Origin: CAKUFA01 sp963627465
Lineage (GTDB): Bacteria > Bacillota > Clostridia > Christensenellales > Aristaeellaceae
Assembly: GCA_963627465.1 (NCBI GenBank)
Contig: CAVGBO010000037.1
Location: 1-30,641 of the forward strand
Direction: 5' to 3'
Length of the DNA stretch: 30,641 nucleotides
Shown here: positions 16,885-23,176 of the stretch, piece by piece
Layout of the letters: every line of letters begins with the position of its first letter
Position numbering within the stretch: position 1 is the first letter of the stretch
The notes under the pieces: model-generated
Seen by the model: the letters and a program-made list of their open reading frames with translations, nothing else
The model's database searches: none
What the model was told of the DNA's origin: nothing
Position numbers and translations under genes: made by a program

Positions 16885-17348
16885 GATGGGGTCACTCCTT
16901 TGTGCAAGATTTTTTTCATCTTCCGTATACATCTGCCGGGAAGTCTCCGGCAAAATTGCCAACCGTCCTTCAGGGGACGAAGCCGGAAAAGCCGGCGGAC
17001 ATAGGCTTGATAGGCGTTGTCCGTCACCGGGATCATGTCCCCGCCGTCCGGGCTGAAGGCAGTCAAGATCCCCAGCAGAGCGGATACAGGCACATGCTCC
17101 GTATAGGCGCAGTTGTCCCCACGAATCAGGCACATAGCCCCCTGCACCTTGATGACCCGGTGGAGCACATAGCCTACATCGCCCCGGTACAGCACCACGT
17201 CCCCGGCCTTGGGGGGATGGGTCAGCCGGTCAATCCGCACCTGGGATCGGCTGTGGTGGAGCATGGGCTCCATGCTGACACCCACCGTGGTGTGGAGCAC
17301 CCAGCCTTTTTCCTCCAGCTGCTTTTCAAGGGAGGAATGGGTGATCAT
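16881..17348 (-). CDS. Soluble S24/S26-type peptidase, probable RiPP leader or processing protease
   Basis: The 155-aa protein contains GVSMEPML with the nucleophile Ser25, a GDVVLY strand, then VLHRVI with His63 and RGDNC (D78). This is the arrangement of S26B/SipW-type signal peptidases, where a His replaces the Lys base. Unlike signal peptidases there is no N-terminal membrane anchor; a hydrophilic coiled start (SLEKQLEEKGW) precedes the active site. The basic C-terminal tail (RLFRLRPLKDGW to KKILHKG) might bind membranes weakly. It overlaps both the maturase and the PqqD-like gene by 4 nt. Cleavage of the modified precursor in the cytosol is the most likely role; an inactive or regulatory role cannot be excluded. 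Confidence 0.8.
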   Translation of the reverse strand: MITHSSLEKQLEEKGWVLHTTVGVSMEPMLHHSRSQVRIDRLTHPPKAGDVVLYRGDVGYVLHRVIKVQGAMCLIRGDNCAYTEHVPVSALLGILTAFSPDGGDMIPVTDNAYQAYVRRLFRLRPLKDGWQFCRRLPGRCIRKMKKILHKGVTPS

Positions 17349-18754
17349 GGTACGTCCCTTTCTGCCTTCGCGCCGTACTTGGCCGCGGCTGCATCTGCCG
17401 CCGCCCGAATCCGGGGCGCGTAGTTCATGCGATAGAACAGGCACTGCTCCGGATCGCAGCCCATCATGTCGCCGGTGGCGCACACGGCAGAGGCACGGCA
17501 TCCGCCGCCGCACTGATACTTGTGCTCGCAGGCATTGCACTGGGGATTCACCTGCAGCAGATCCTTCACACGAGCAGCGGCCATGTCCATGTACAGCCCG
17601 GTGGAAAGCAGCTTCTGCAGTCCTTCCTCCTGAATGCGGGGAAAGACGGATTGCCCCTCCCAACTGGTCATAGGCAGGCAGGGCAGCAGCCGACCTTCCG
17701 GGGTGATATAGCAGGATGCCCGGACAGCACCGCACAGGTGATGCTCCAGACAGGAGGCATCGTTTGCGTGCCGCTCGGGGATCACGGTGTATTCCCCATT
17801 CCGCTTCAGCATCACCACGCCGCCCAGGAGCACATCCATGGGCATACCATCCTCATAATAGTAGGGGATGTAATCAATGGCCGCTTCGCAGTAGGCTTCC
17901 GTGGTCATTGCATTGCCCTCGCTGTTTGCATGCCACAGCTGGGAATCCTGCACCTTACCCACCTTCAGGGCATGAACCCCGTGAGCAGCCAGCAGCTTCA
18001 CCGTATCCCGCAGGGTGGACAGGTTGCCCCGGTGGAGGCACATTTCCACATTCACCGCATAGCCCCGACGCTTGCACAGGTCAAAGGCCCGAAGGGCGGC
18101 TTCCTCTGCCCCGGGCACCCGGCGCATCCAGTCGTGCCAGCCTACGCCGTCAAAGCTGATGGAGAATTCCGGGTGCTGCCCCCGCTGCGCAAAGGCGTCC
18201 AGCACCTGCTCCGTCAGCAGCCATCCGTTGGTGTACACCATGCCGATGGTCATGCCGTATTGGGTCATGTGATCCACCAGATGCCAGAAATCCTTGCGGA
18301 CAAAGGGTTCGCCACCGGTTACATCCACCTGCCGAATGCCGCAGCGGTGCATCTGGTCAATGAAGTCCATGGCCTCCGCATGGGTGACTTCGCCCAATTG
18401 GGCGTCCGGGGCATCCATGTAGCAGTGACGGCAATGATAATTACACCGGCCGGTGATGGACCAGCAGGCACTGCGAACATACCGGTTGCGGTACAGCACG
18501 TATTGCTGCTCCTTGCGGATGGGCGTAGGCGTTTCGCAGGCGGTGATATAGCCCTTTGCCGTCAAGGCTTCCAGGGTCTGCTTTTCCTCTGCCGACAGTC
18601 TGTCCGTAAAGTCTGTGCATCCGTCGCACAGCAGCAGCAGGTGAAATTCCTTGCCCGTGCAGGGGATGATCTGGTTTGTCGGCTGGTGAAGTAGTACGTT
18701 GGTCATGTGCTGCCAGCCACGGAGCAGGTAGGCGTCTGTTAATCGATGATACAT
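17345..18754 (-). CDS. Radical SAM/SPASM RiPP maturase
   Basis: The 469-aa cytosolic enzyme has three parts. Residues 1-80 resemble a PqqD-like RRE (VLLHQPTNQIIPCTGKEF, CDG, LEALTAKGYI). The radical SAM core follows, with the 4Fe-4S loop C104-x3-C108-x2-C111 (GRCNYHCRHCYMD) and DVTGGEPFVRKDF. The C-terminal SPASM region has cysteines including C406, C409, C415 and C419 (CNACEHKYQCGGGC) and a later GCDPEQC, for auxiliary clusters. Such enzymes form thioether, C-C or other crosslinks in peptides, here presumably in the 69-aa product encoded just upstream. ATG 18754 has AGGAG 8 nt upstream; an earlier start would lie five codons before it. The stop overlaps the peptidase start (ATGA). Confidence 0.93.
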   Translation of the reverse strand: MYHRLTDAYLLRGWQHMTNVLLHQPTNQIIPCTGKEFHLLLLCDGCTDFTDRLSAEEKQTLEALTAKGYITACETPTPIRKEQQYVLYRNRYVRSACWSITGRCNYHCRHCYMDAPDAQLGEVTHAEAMDFIDQMHRCGIRQVDVTGGEPFVRKDFWHLVDHMTQYGMTIGMVYTNGWLLTEQVLDAFAQRGQHPEFSISFDGVGWHDWMRRVPGAEEAALRAFDLCKRRGYAVNVEMCLHRGNLSTLRDTVKLLAAHGVHALKVGKVQDSQLWHANSEGNAMTTEAYCEAAIDYIPYYYEDGMPMDVLLGGVVMLKRNGEYTVIPERHANDASCLEHHLCGAVRASCYITPEGRLLPCLPMTSWEGQSVFPRIQEEGLQKLLSTGLYMDMAAARVKDLLQVNPQCNACEHKYQCGGGCRASAVCATGDMMGCDPEQCLFYRMNYAPRIRAAADAAAAKYGAKAERDVP

Positions 18755-18774
18755 GGTGATACTCCTCACAGGTT

Positions 18775-18810
18775 AAAAAAGGGCGGCACATACCGAAGCA
18801 TATGCCGCCC
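18775..18810 (-). terminator. Intrinsic terminator/attenuator between precursor and maturase genes
   Basis: On the minus strand, GGGCGGCATATGC, a TTCG loop and GTATGTGCCGCCC (18781-18810) are followed by six Ts (18775-18780). It sits 17 nt after the precursor stop and 20 nt before the maturase start, with no separate maturase promoter seen. Read-through would make far more precursor mRNA than enzyme mRNA. Confidence 0.88.
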
Positions 18811-18827
18811 GCTGGGATGCAAAAACA

Positions 18828-19037
18828 TTAGCCGAAGCTGGAGTCGCCATTATCGGGAGAGAATAAACCTTGACGCTCAGAGCAGAAAATTCCCATTCCA
18901 GGATTGCCCGTAATACAATTACCTGAATAATTGTAGAAAACACATACACTCGAAGAACCTGACCGGGTTGCAATGATGTCGCTGCTGTCGTACATAACAA
19001 CCTCTGCGCTGGGCTTTACGTACATTTCCTTTTCCAT
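18828..19037 (-). CDS. RiPP precursor peptide (69 aa)
   Basis: AGGAGG lies about 8 nt before ATG 19037. The leader starts MEKEMYVKPSAEVVMYDSSD and continues IIATRSG; the YxKPxxEvvxYxxxDIIaT style is widespread among clostridial peptide precursors. The core (about residues 27-69) is rich in Ser/Gly/Asn and has three cysteines, C32, C41 and C52, plus aromatic residues (FYNYSG, GIFC, GLFS) and a C-terminal PDNGDSSFG. Its place between a kinase gene and the radical SAM maturase, and the terminator directly after it, mark it as the substrate. Likely modifications are Cys-centred thioether crosslinks. With three Cys it departs from the SCIFF six-Cys pattern. The mature product and its activity are unknown. 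Confidence 0.8.
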   Translation of the reverse strand: MEKEMYVKPSAEVVMYDSSDIIATRSGSSSVCVFYNYSGNCITGNPGMGIFCSERQGLFSPDNGDSSFG

Positions 19038-19114
19038 GATGCCTACCTCCTTTGAGGATCCGCAGGCGTTGCCTGCACGTATGCTGCAGAGGCGCTGGGC
19101 CTCTTGCTGTCTTG

Positions 19115-19912
19115 TTAGGGCGTCCCTGTTAATGCCTGGGCACTGACGGCCACCGCATCCGGGGCAAAGTTGTTCACGACCATGCGGTACATGGGCACAG
19201 TATGGGTCATGTCCGTCAGCAGATCCAGAAAGCGGCACTGCAATGCCCTGTCCTCCGGCTGCATCACGGCATGGAAGAGAGCTTCCGCCGGGGAAGCCAT
19301 GGGTGCAATGTGGTTGACCTCGCCCCGCTGCAGGAAGCAGATGCCCTTGAGAGGTGCTGCTTTGCTGCACCCCAGGTTTTCCTTCCCCTGCCAGGGAGAA
19401 CCGTACACCATCCACTGACCGTTCCGCTTGGCCACAATGGGCTTGTCCCCGTTCAGGATCTCCGCCCGGCTGCCGAAGTGCTTCAGCCACAGCCCCACAT
19501 GGGTGGACTTGCCTACGCCGCTCCTGCCGGAAAACACATACCCCTTGCCATCCAGCATCACGGCACAGCCGTGGAACAGGAAGGCATCGTACCGAGGAAG
19601 CACCTTGCCTACCTTCCGGTACAGCAGGTTTTCCTCATCCTGCATGCGAACCATGTGCTCAGTCTCTGCCCAATCTGCCGCCAAGGCCGGATCACTCAGC
19701 GCATCATCCCCGTAGACCCTGCCGGTCTGGCAGTCAATCAGCCTGGTGAAGTGGTGCGCCTGCCATGCCGCCTCCAGCTCCTCCTCCGTTACGGAAAAGG
19801 AAGCCACCGGGGAAGCATCCGTCAGGTAGTCGGCATACCCATCCTTCACGGAAGGATAGCGGCTTTCCAGTTGGAAGACAGTGTCTGCTATACGAATGGT
19901 GAATCGTGTCAT
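19115..19912 (-). CDS. HPr-kinase-like protein of the RiPP cluster
   Basis: The 265-aa protein contains an HPrK/P-like P-loop domain: FLFHGCAVML (H114), GYVFSGRSGVGKSTHVGLW with Walker A at residues 129-137 (K135), ILNGDKP (D156) and GSPWQGKENL. The N-terminal ~100 residues are unlike the usual HprK N-domain. True HPrK acts on HPr Ser46. Homologues in other peptide clusters include the lasso-peptide precursor kinase, which phosphorylates the precursor, and the ScmC-type proteins found with PqqD-like and radical SAM genes. Here it is the first gene of the cluster, 77 nt upstream of the precursor, with GAGGAG before ATG 19912 and a consensus promoter at 19975-20003. It might phosphorylate the Ser-rich precursor; that is inference. 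Confidence 0.85.
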   Translation of the reverse strand: MTRFTIRIADTVFQLESRYPSVKDGYADYLTDASPVASFSVTEEELEAAWQAHHFTRLIDCQTGRVYGDDALSDPALAADWAETEHMVRMQDEENLLYRKVGKVLPRYDAFLFHGCAVMLDGKGYVFSGRSGVGKSTHVGLWLKHFGSRAEILNGDKPIVAKRNGQWMVYGSPWQGKENLGCSKAAPLKGICFLQRGEVNHIAPMASPAEALFHAVMQPEDRALQCRFLDLLTDMTHTVPMYRMVVNNFAPDAVAVSAQALTGTP

Positions 19913-19974
19913 GGCACATCTCCTCAGAAAGGCCGGAGTGCTGCCTGAAAGGGCAAACCTTCGTGAACAGTTTC

Positions 19975-20003
19975 AGTGTAGCACACCCCTATGGAACTGT
20001 CAA
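19975..20003 (-). promoter_or_regulatory. RiPP operon promoter
   Basis: On the minus strand TTGACA (19998-20003) and TACACT (19975-19980) have a 17-nt spacer, 63 nt upstream of the kinase start. Confidence 0.8.
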
Positions 20004-20049
20004 TAGAAAAAGAGAACGTTCGTGCCATTTTTCTGAAAATTGTTTTTTC

Positions 20050-20076
20050 TAACACAAAAAAATGTGTTATGTAACA
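20050..20076. promoter_or_regulatory. Operator-like palindromes between divergent promoters
   Basis: TAACACA and TGTGTTA (20050-20069) form a perfect inverted repeat, and TGTTA/TAACA (20065-20076) overlaps it, giving three alternating half-sites. They lie in the AT-rich 345-nt region between the RiPP operon and the RseC-like gene, about 47 nt behind the RiPP -35 box. It may be a repressor or activator site, or only a hairpin. Confidence 0.35.
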
Positions 20077-20196
20077 GAAAAATGAGAAAAAATGTCTTGA
20101 TGGCGTTTGAATTGGTTGCATAGGGAATGGGGTGTGACCGGAGGGGCATGGGAGATTGTGACAGAAATGGGGGCACGCATGATATTCCCCCCTCAG

Positions 20197-20225
20197 TTGC
20201 CCCTGCACAAAAAATATGATACAAT
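20197..20225 (+). promoter_or_regulatory. Promoter of the RseC-like/thioredoxin operon
   Basis: TTGCCC (20197-20202) and TACAAT (20220-20225) are spaced by 17 nt. The transcript would start about 25 nt before the RseC-like start codon. Confidence 0.65.
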
Positions 20226-20258
20226 AAGCATGGACACCAATGGAAACGGGTGATGGAT

Positions 20259-20687
20259 ATGGAACGAATCGGAGAAGTAACCGCCGTGAACGGGGAATGG
20301 TTAAGCGTAACCTTCTGCCGGCCCACGGATTGTGACAAGTGCCACGCCTGCATCGGCGGCGCCAAGCAGACCACCATTGAGGTGAAGGGCAAGGCGCAGC
20401 TGGGGGAGTATGCGGTGGTGGAAATGCCTGAGCGTGTGGTGCTGAAGGCCTCTGCCATTGCCTATGTGATTCCCCTGCTGGTGATGCTGGCAGGCATGTT
20501 CCTGGGGGCAGTGCTCTTCCCGGAGAATCGGGACACTGCCGCCCTGCTGGGTGCGCTGATCGGACTGGCACTGTCCGTAGGCGCCCTGATGCTGACGGAA
20601 AAGAAGCGCCGGAACGACCCGACCTGGCAGCCTGTGCTGAAGGAGATCGTCCCTCGTGTGGAAGGAGTGAAACGCAGTGGCAACTGA
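20259..20687 (+). CDS. RseC/MucC-like (SoxR-reducing system) membrane protein
   Basis: The 142-aa protein has a short cytosolic N-domain, CDKCHACIGG with a CxxCxxC cluster near residues 25-31, then two membrane segments (VVLKASAIAYVIPLLVMLAG and TAALLGALIGLALSVGALML) and a charged tail. This is the RseC pattern; relatives accompany Rnf complexes or SoxR reduction in proteobacteria and occur as single genes in Clostridia. GTG 20250, ATG 20253 and ATG 20259 are all possible starts; 20259 is chosen for its spacing to GGTGATGG. It overlaps the thioredoxin gene by 11 nt, so both are probably one operon serving thiol or iron-sulfur redox balance. Confidence 0.85.
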   Translation: MERIGEVTAVNGEWLSVTFCRPTDCDKCHACIGGAKQTTIEVKGKAQLGEYAVVEMPERVVLKASAIAYVIPLLVMLAGMFLGAVLFPENRDTAALLGALIGLALSVGALMLTEKKRRNDPTWQPVLKEIVPRVEGVKRSGN

Positions 20688-20994
20688 ACTGAATCAGACG
20701 ACCTTTGATCCCTTTATCAAGAACGCCGATAAGCCTGTGCTGGTGGACTTCTGGGCTACCTGGTGCGGCCCCTGCCGGATGCTTGCCCCGGTGGTGGAGC
20801 AGCTGGCTGCCAACCACGCCGATACCCTGACCGTGGCTAAGGTGAACGTGGACGATTGTCCCGACCTGGCCAGCCGGTACGGGATCATGAGCATCCCCAC
20901 CCTGCTGCTGTTCAAGAACGGTGAACTGGCAGACAAGGCCGTAGGCTATCAGCCCCTGGAAGGGCTGGAGGCCTTTGTGCAAAAGGTGCTGTAA
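20677..20994 (+). CDS. trxA: Thioredoxin
   Basis: The 105-aa protein has the complete thioredoxin fold and active site FWATWCGPCRM, the buried Asp (LVDFW), the cis-proline motif SIPTLLLF and the Gly-rich end (KAVGYQPLEGLEAFV). It reduces protein disulfides in the cytosol with thioredoxin reductase, which is not in the window. The start codon is GTG 20677, with GGAAGGAGTG upstream, overlapping the RseC-like gene by 11 nt. Length is standard. Confidence 0.97.
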   Translation: MATELNQTTFDPFIKNADKPVLVDFWATWCGPCRMLAPVVEQLAANHADTLTVAKVNVDDCPDLASRYGIMSIPTLLLFKNGELADKAVGYQPLEGLEAFVQKVL

Positions 20995-21016
20995 GGATTC
21001 ACAAGCATAAGATAAG

Positions 21017-21046
21017 GCCGCCCCGGATAACCGAGGCGGCTTTTGT
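21017..21046 (+). terminator. Terminator of the thioredoxin operon
   Basis: GCCGCC and GGCGGC flank an inner CCGG/CCGA region and are followed by TTTTGT. Confidence 0.8.
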
Positions 21047-21061
21047 CATGCCCGCCCACGC

Positions 21062-21099
21062 AAAAACTCGGCGTCCTCCATTTCGGAGAACGCCGAGTT
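21062..21099 (-). terminator. Terminator of the xpt-BMP operon
   Basis: On the minus strand AACTCGGCG, a GGAG/CTCC extension and CGCCGAGTT are followed by a T-run, 17 nt after the BMP gene stop. Confidence 0.85.
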
Positions 21100-21115
21100 G
21101 ATTTGACGATGGAGA

Positions 21116-22252
21116 TTACTGCACTTCAATGCCCTTCAGCACGAAGGTCAGCTCGCCGGCCACGAAGGCACGGGTGATGGGCTCGCCAGCCTTGGCGGAG
21201 GTGCCCTCGATGTCCTTCACGAAGCAGCCGTTGGCATCGGTGATCTGGTTGCCCTCATTGTCCCACAGTTCCTGATTGAACACGTCGAACTCGCCGGACA
21301 GGATCTTGGCCTTGGCAGCCTCGATGGCTTCGGCAGTGCCTTCGGCGCAGTTGTCGCTCAGGGGAGACAGGTCGATCAGACCATCGGTCATATCCAGGAA
21401 GATGTTCTCAGCCTTCCAGGTGCCGTCAATCACGTCCTGCACTTCCTGGGTGTACACAGCGCCCCACTTCCACACGGGAGCCACCAGGTGAGCCTGAGGA
21501 GCGTCAGCGGTCATGTCAGCATTGTAGCCGCAGCCCCACACGCCGGCTTCCTGAGCGGCAATCTGGGGGTTGGGGGTGTCGCAGTGCTGGCCGATGACGT
21601 CGCAGCCCAGTGCCAGCAGGGCATCAGCGGTCTGACGCTCCAGGGTAGCGTCGTACCAGGTGTTGGTATACTTCACATACACCACGGCGTCAGGGTTCAC
21701 GCTCTGCACGCCCAGGGCGAAGGCATCGAAGCCGCCGATGACTTCGGGGGTCTGCATGGCAGCCACAAAGCCGATCTTGTTGGTCTGGGTCTTCAGGCCA
21801 GCGGCGATACCGGCCAGGTAACGAGCCTGATAGATGGCACCGAAGTAGTTGTTGAAGTTGGTATCGTTGCTCTTATAGCCGGAGCAGTGGGAGAAGATCA
21901 CATCGGGATACTCGTCAGCCAGCTCTTCCATGAAGTTCATGTAGCCGTAGCTGTTGCCGAAGATGATCTGGCAGCCGGCTTCCACCAGCTCACGAATGGC
22001 GGTGTCGCAGGCACCGTCTTCGCTGACGTTGGTCTTCAGGACGATTTGGTCATCGCTCAGTCCCAGGGCTTCCTGCATTTCCTTCACGCCCTGATAGTGT
22101 GCGTAGGTGTAGCCCTTGTCGCTGACATCGCCAACGAAGATGAAGCCAACCTTCAGGTCTTCCTTGTTGACGGGAGCAAATTCAGCAGATGCAAAGCTTA
22201 CCGCGCCGAGGGTCAGCACCAGGCAGAGAACCAAAGCCAGGATCTTCTTCAT
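21116..22252 (-). CDS. BMP-family (PnrA-like) nucleoside-binding protein
   Basis: The 378-aa secreted protein has signal peptide MKKILALVLCLVLTLGAVSF ending ASA, then the BMP domain: KVGFIFVGDVSDKGYTYAHY, CQIIFGNSYGYMNFMEELAD, GAIYQARYLAGIAAGLKT, KIGFVAAMQTPEVIGGFDAF and DVIGQHCDTPNPQIAAQEAG. BMP proteins bind purine nucleosides (PnrA, BmpA) for ABC import. No Cys follows the cleavage region, so unlike most Gram-positive members it lacks a lipobox. It is 43 nt downstream of xpt, consistent with purine salvage. The permease and ATPase partners are not in the window. The ribosome binding site GGAGGAG precedes ATG 22252. Confidence 0.9.
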   Translation of the reverse strand: MKKILALVLCLVLTLGAVSFASAEFAPVNKEDLKVGFIFVGDVSDKGYTYAHYQGVKEMQEALGLSDDQIVLKTNVSEDGACDTAIRELVEAGCQIIFGNSYGYMNFMEELADEYPDVIFSHCSGYKSNDTNFNNYFGAIYQARYLAGIAAGLKTQTNKIGFVAAMQTPEVIGGFDAFALGVQSVNPDAVVYVKYTNTWYDATLERQTADALLALGCDVIGQHCDTPNPQIAAQEAGVWGCGYNADMTADAPQAHLVAPVWKWGAVYTQEVQDVIDGTWKAENIFLDMTDGLIDLSPLSDNCAEGTAEAIEAAKAKILSGEFDVFNQELWDNEGNQITDANGCFVKDIEGTSAKAGEPITRAFVAGELTFVLKGIEVQ

Positions 22253-22295
22253 GTGATTTTCTCCTCCGATTGCAAGTCGTTAGAAAATGGTATAT

Positions 22296-22874
22296 TCAAT
22301 CGTCGCGGAGGATGACATGACCATCCTCAATCGCGTCGACGATTGCCAGAGACACGACCTTCACGCCTTCCTTGCGGAGCTTTTCTCCGCCGGGCTGAAA
22401 GCCTTTTTCCACGCACACACCGGCGCCTACCAGCGTGCACCCTGCCTGCTCAACGATGCTGCGCAGCCCTTCAATGGCTTCGCCGTTGGCAAGGAAATCA
22501 TCGATGATCAGCACCCGGGAGCCTGCCGGCAGGTACTTGCGGCTGACCCGTACGGTGTTCATCTGCCCGTGGGTGAAGGAGAACACATCCGCCGTGTACA
22601 CGTCGGAGCCCACGTTCTTGTGGTCCCCCTTCTTGGCGAAGATGACGGGCACATTGCCGAAGGCCTGGGCGGTGGTAATGGCCACGGCAATGCCGCTGGC
22701 TTCCACCGTCAGGATGCAGTCGATGTCTTCTCCCTTGAAGGCTTCCCGGAAGGCCTGCCCCATCTTGGTGGACAGATCCACATCAATGCGGTGATTCAGG
22801 AAGGAATCCACCTTCACCACATCCATGCCGATGCCGATGCCACGGGTACGGATTGCCTCTTTCAGCTCTTCCAT
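22296..22874 (-). CDS. xpt: Xanthine phosphoribosyltransferase
   Basis: The 192-aa cytosolic enzyme converts xanthine and PRPP to XMP. Family motifs are LNHRIDVDL, ILTVEASGIAVAI, VPVIFAKKG and the PRPP loop VLIIDDFLANGEA. ATG 22874 fits the usual 190-194 aa length and has GGAGG upstream; a longer frame begins 8 codons earlier. It leads the operon with the BMP-family binding protein. The promoter is at 22918-22946. I looked for a guanine-type riboswitch in the short leader and saw none. Confidence 0.95.
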   Translation of the reverse strand: MEELKEAIRTRGIGIGMDVVKVDSFLNHRIDVDLSTKMGQAFREAFKGEDIDCILTVEASGIAVAITTAQAFGNVPVIFAKKGDHKNVGSDVYTADVFSFTHGQMNTVRVSRKYLPAGSRVLIIDDFLANGEAIEGLRSIVEQAGCTLVGAGVCVEKGFQPGGEKLRKEGVKVVSLAIVDAIEDGHVILRDD

Positions 22875-22917
22875 GTGCGCCTCCATAAACACGAACATTC
22901 TTAATCGATACAGGCTT

Positions 22918-22946
22918 ATTGTACATCAAAATAACGAACGTTGCAA
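22918..22946 (-). promoter_or_regulatory. xpt promoter with PurBox-like sequence
   Basis: On the minus strand TTGCAA (22941-22946) and TACAAT (22918-22923) have a 17-nt spacer. The spacer region holds AATAACGAACGTT on the plus strand, which by eye matches 11 of 13 positions of the Bacillus PurBox AWWWCCGAACWWT. Confidence 0.6.
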
Positions 22947-23070
22947 TACTTTTTTTCATTATTTCGCAGAAAAATTCGTTTCTCTCGTGAAAATGGTTTT
23001 TCCGAGGAAAAGACCCGGATGAAACCATTTATAATGAAGGAAAACCCTTTCTTTTTGGTTGAAAATAAGG

Positions 23071-23176
23071 TATAATAGATATGTTGGAGAAGAATAAATT
23101 GGGGCATGATGTCTGCTTTTTTGGCAGGGAAAGCCCTTCTCCGCAAAAAGCAGACCAGAGAAGAACGAGGTGCTTT
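23071..23176 (+). promoter_or_regulatory. gyrB promoter -10 and structured 5' leader
   Basis: TATAAT at 23071-23076 has a poor -35. The ~95-nt leader contains a perfect 11-bp stem, GTCTGCTTTTT (23111-23121) with AAAAAGCAGAC (23145-23155), about 12 nt before the ribosome binding site GAGGTG. A second TATAAT lies at 23030-23035 without a clear -35. Confidence 0.5.

Noticed and set aside
22875..22960. Purine riboswitch before xpt
   Set aside because: The leader between the promoter and ATG is only about 40 nt and shows none of the conserved purine aptamer joining sequences.
23081..23176. N-terminal extension of GyrB from ATG 23081
   Set aside because: The TATAAT at 23071-23076 would start transcription at about 23083, and a ribosome binding site is seen only before ATG 23177.
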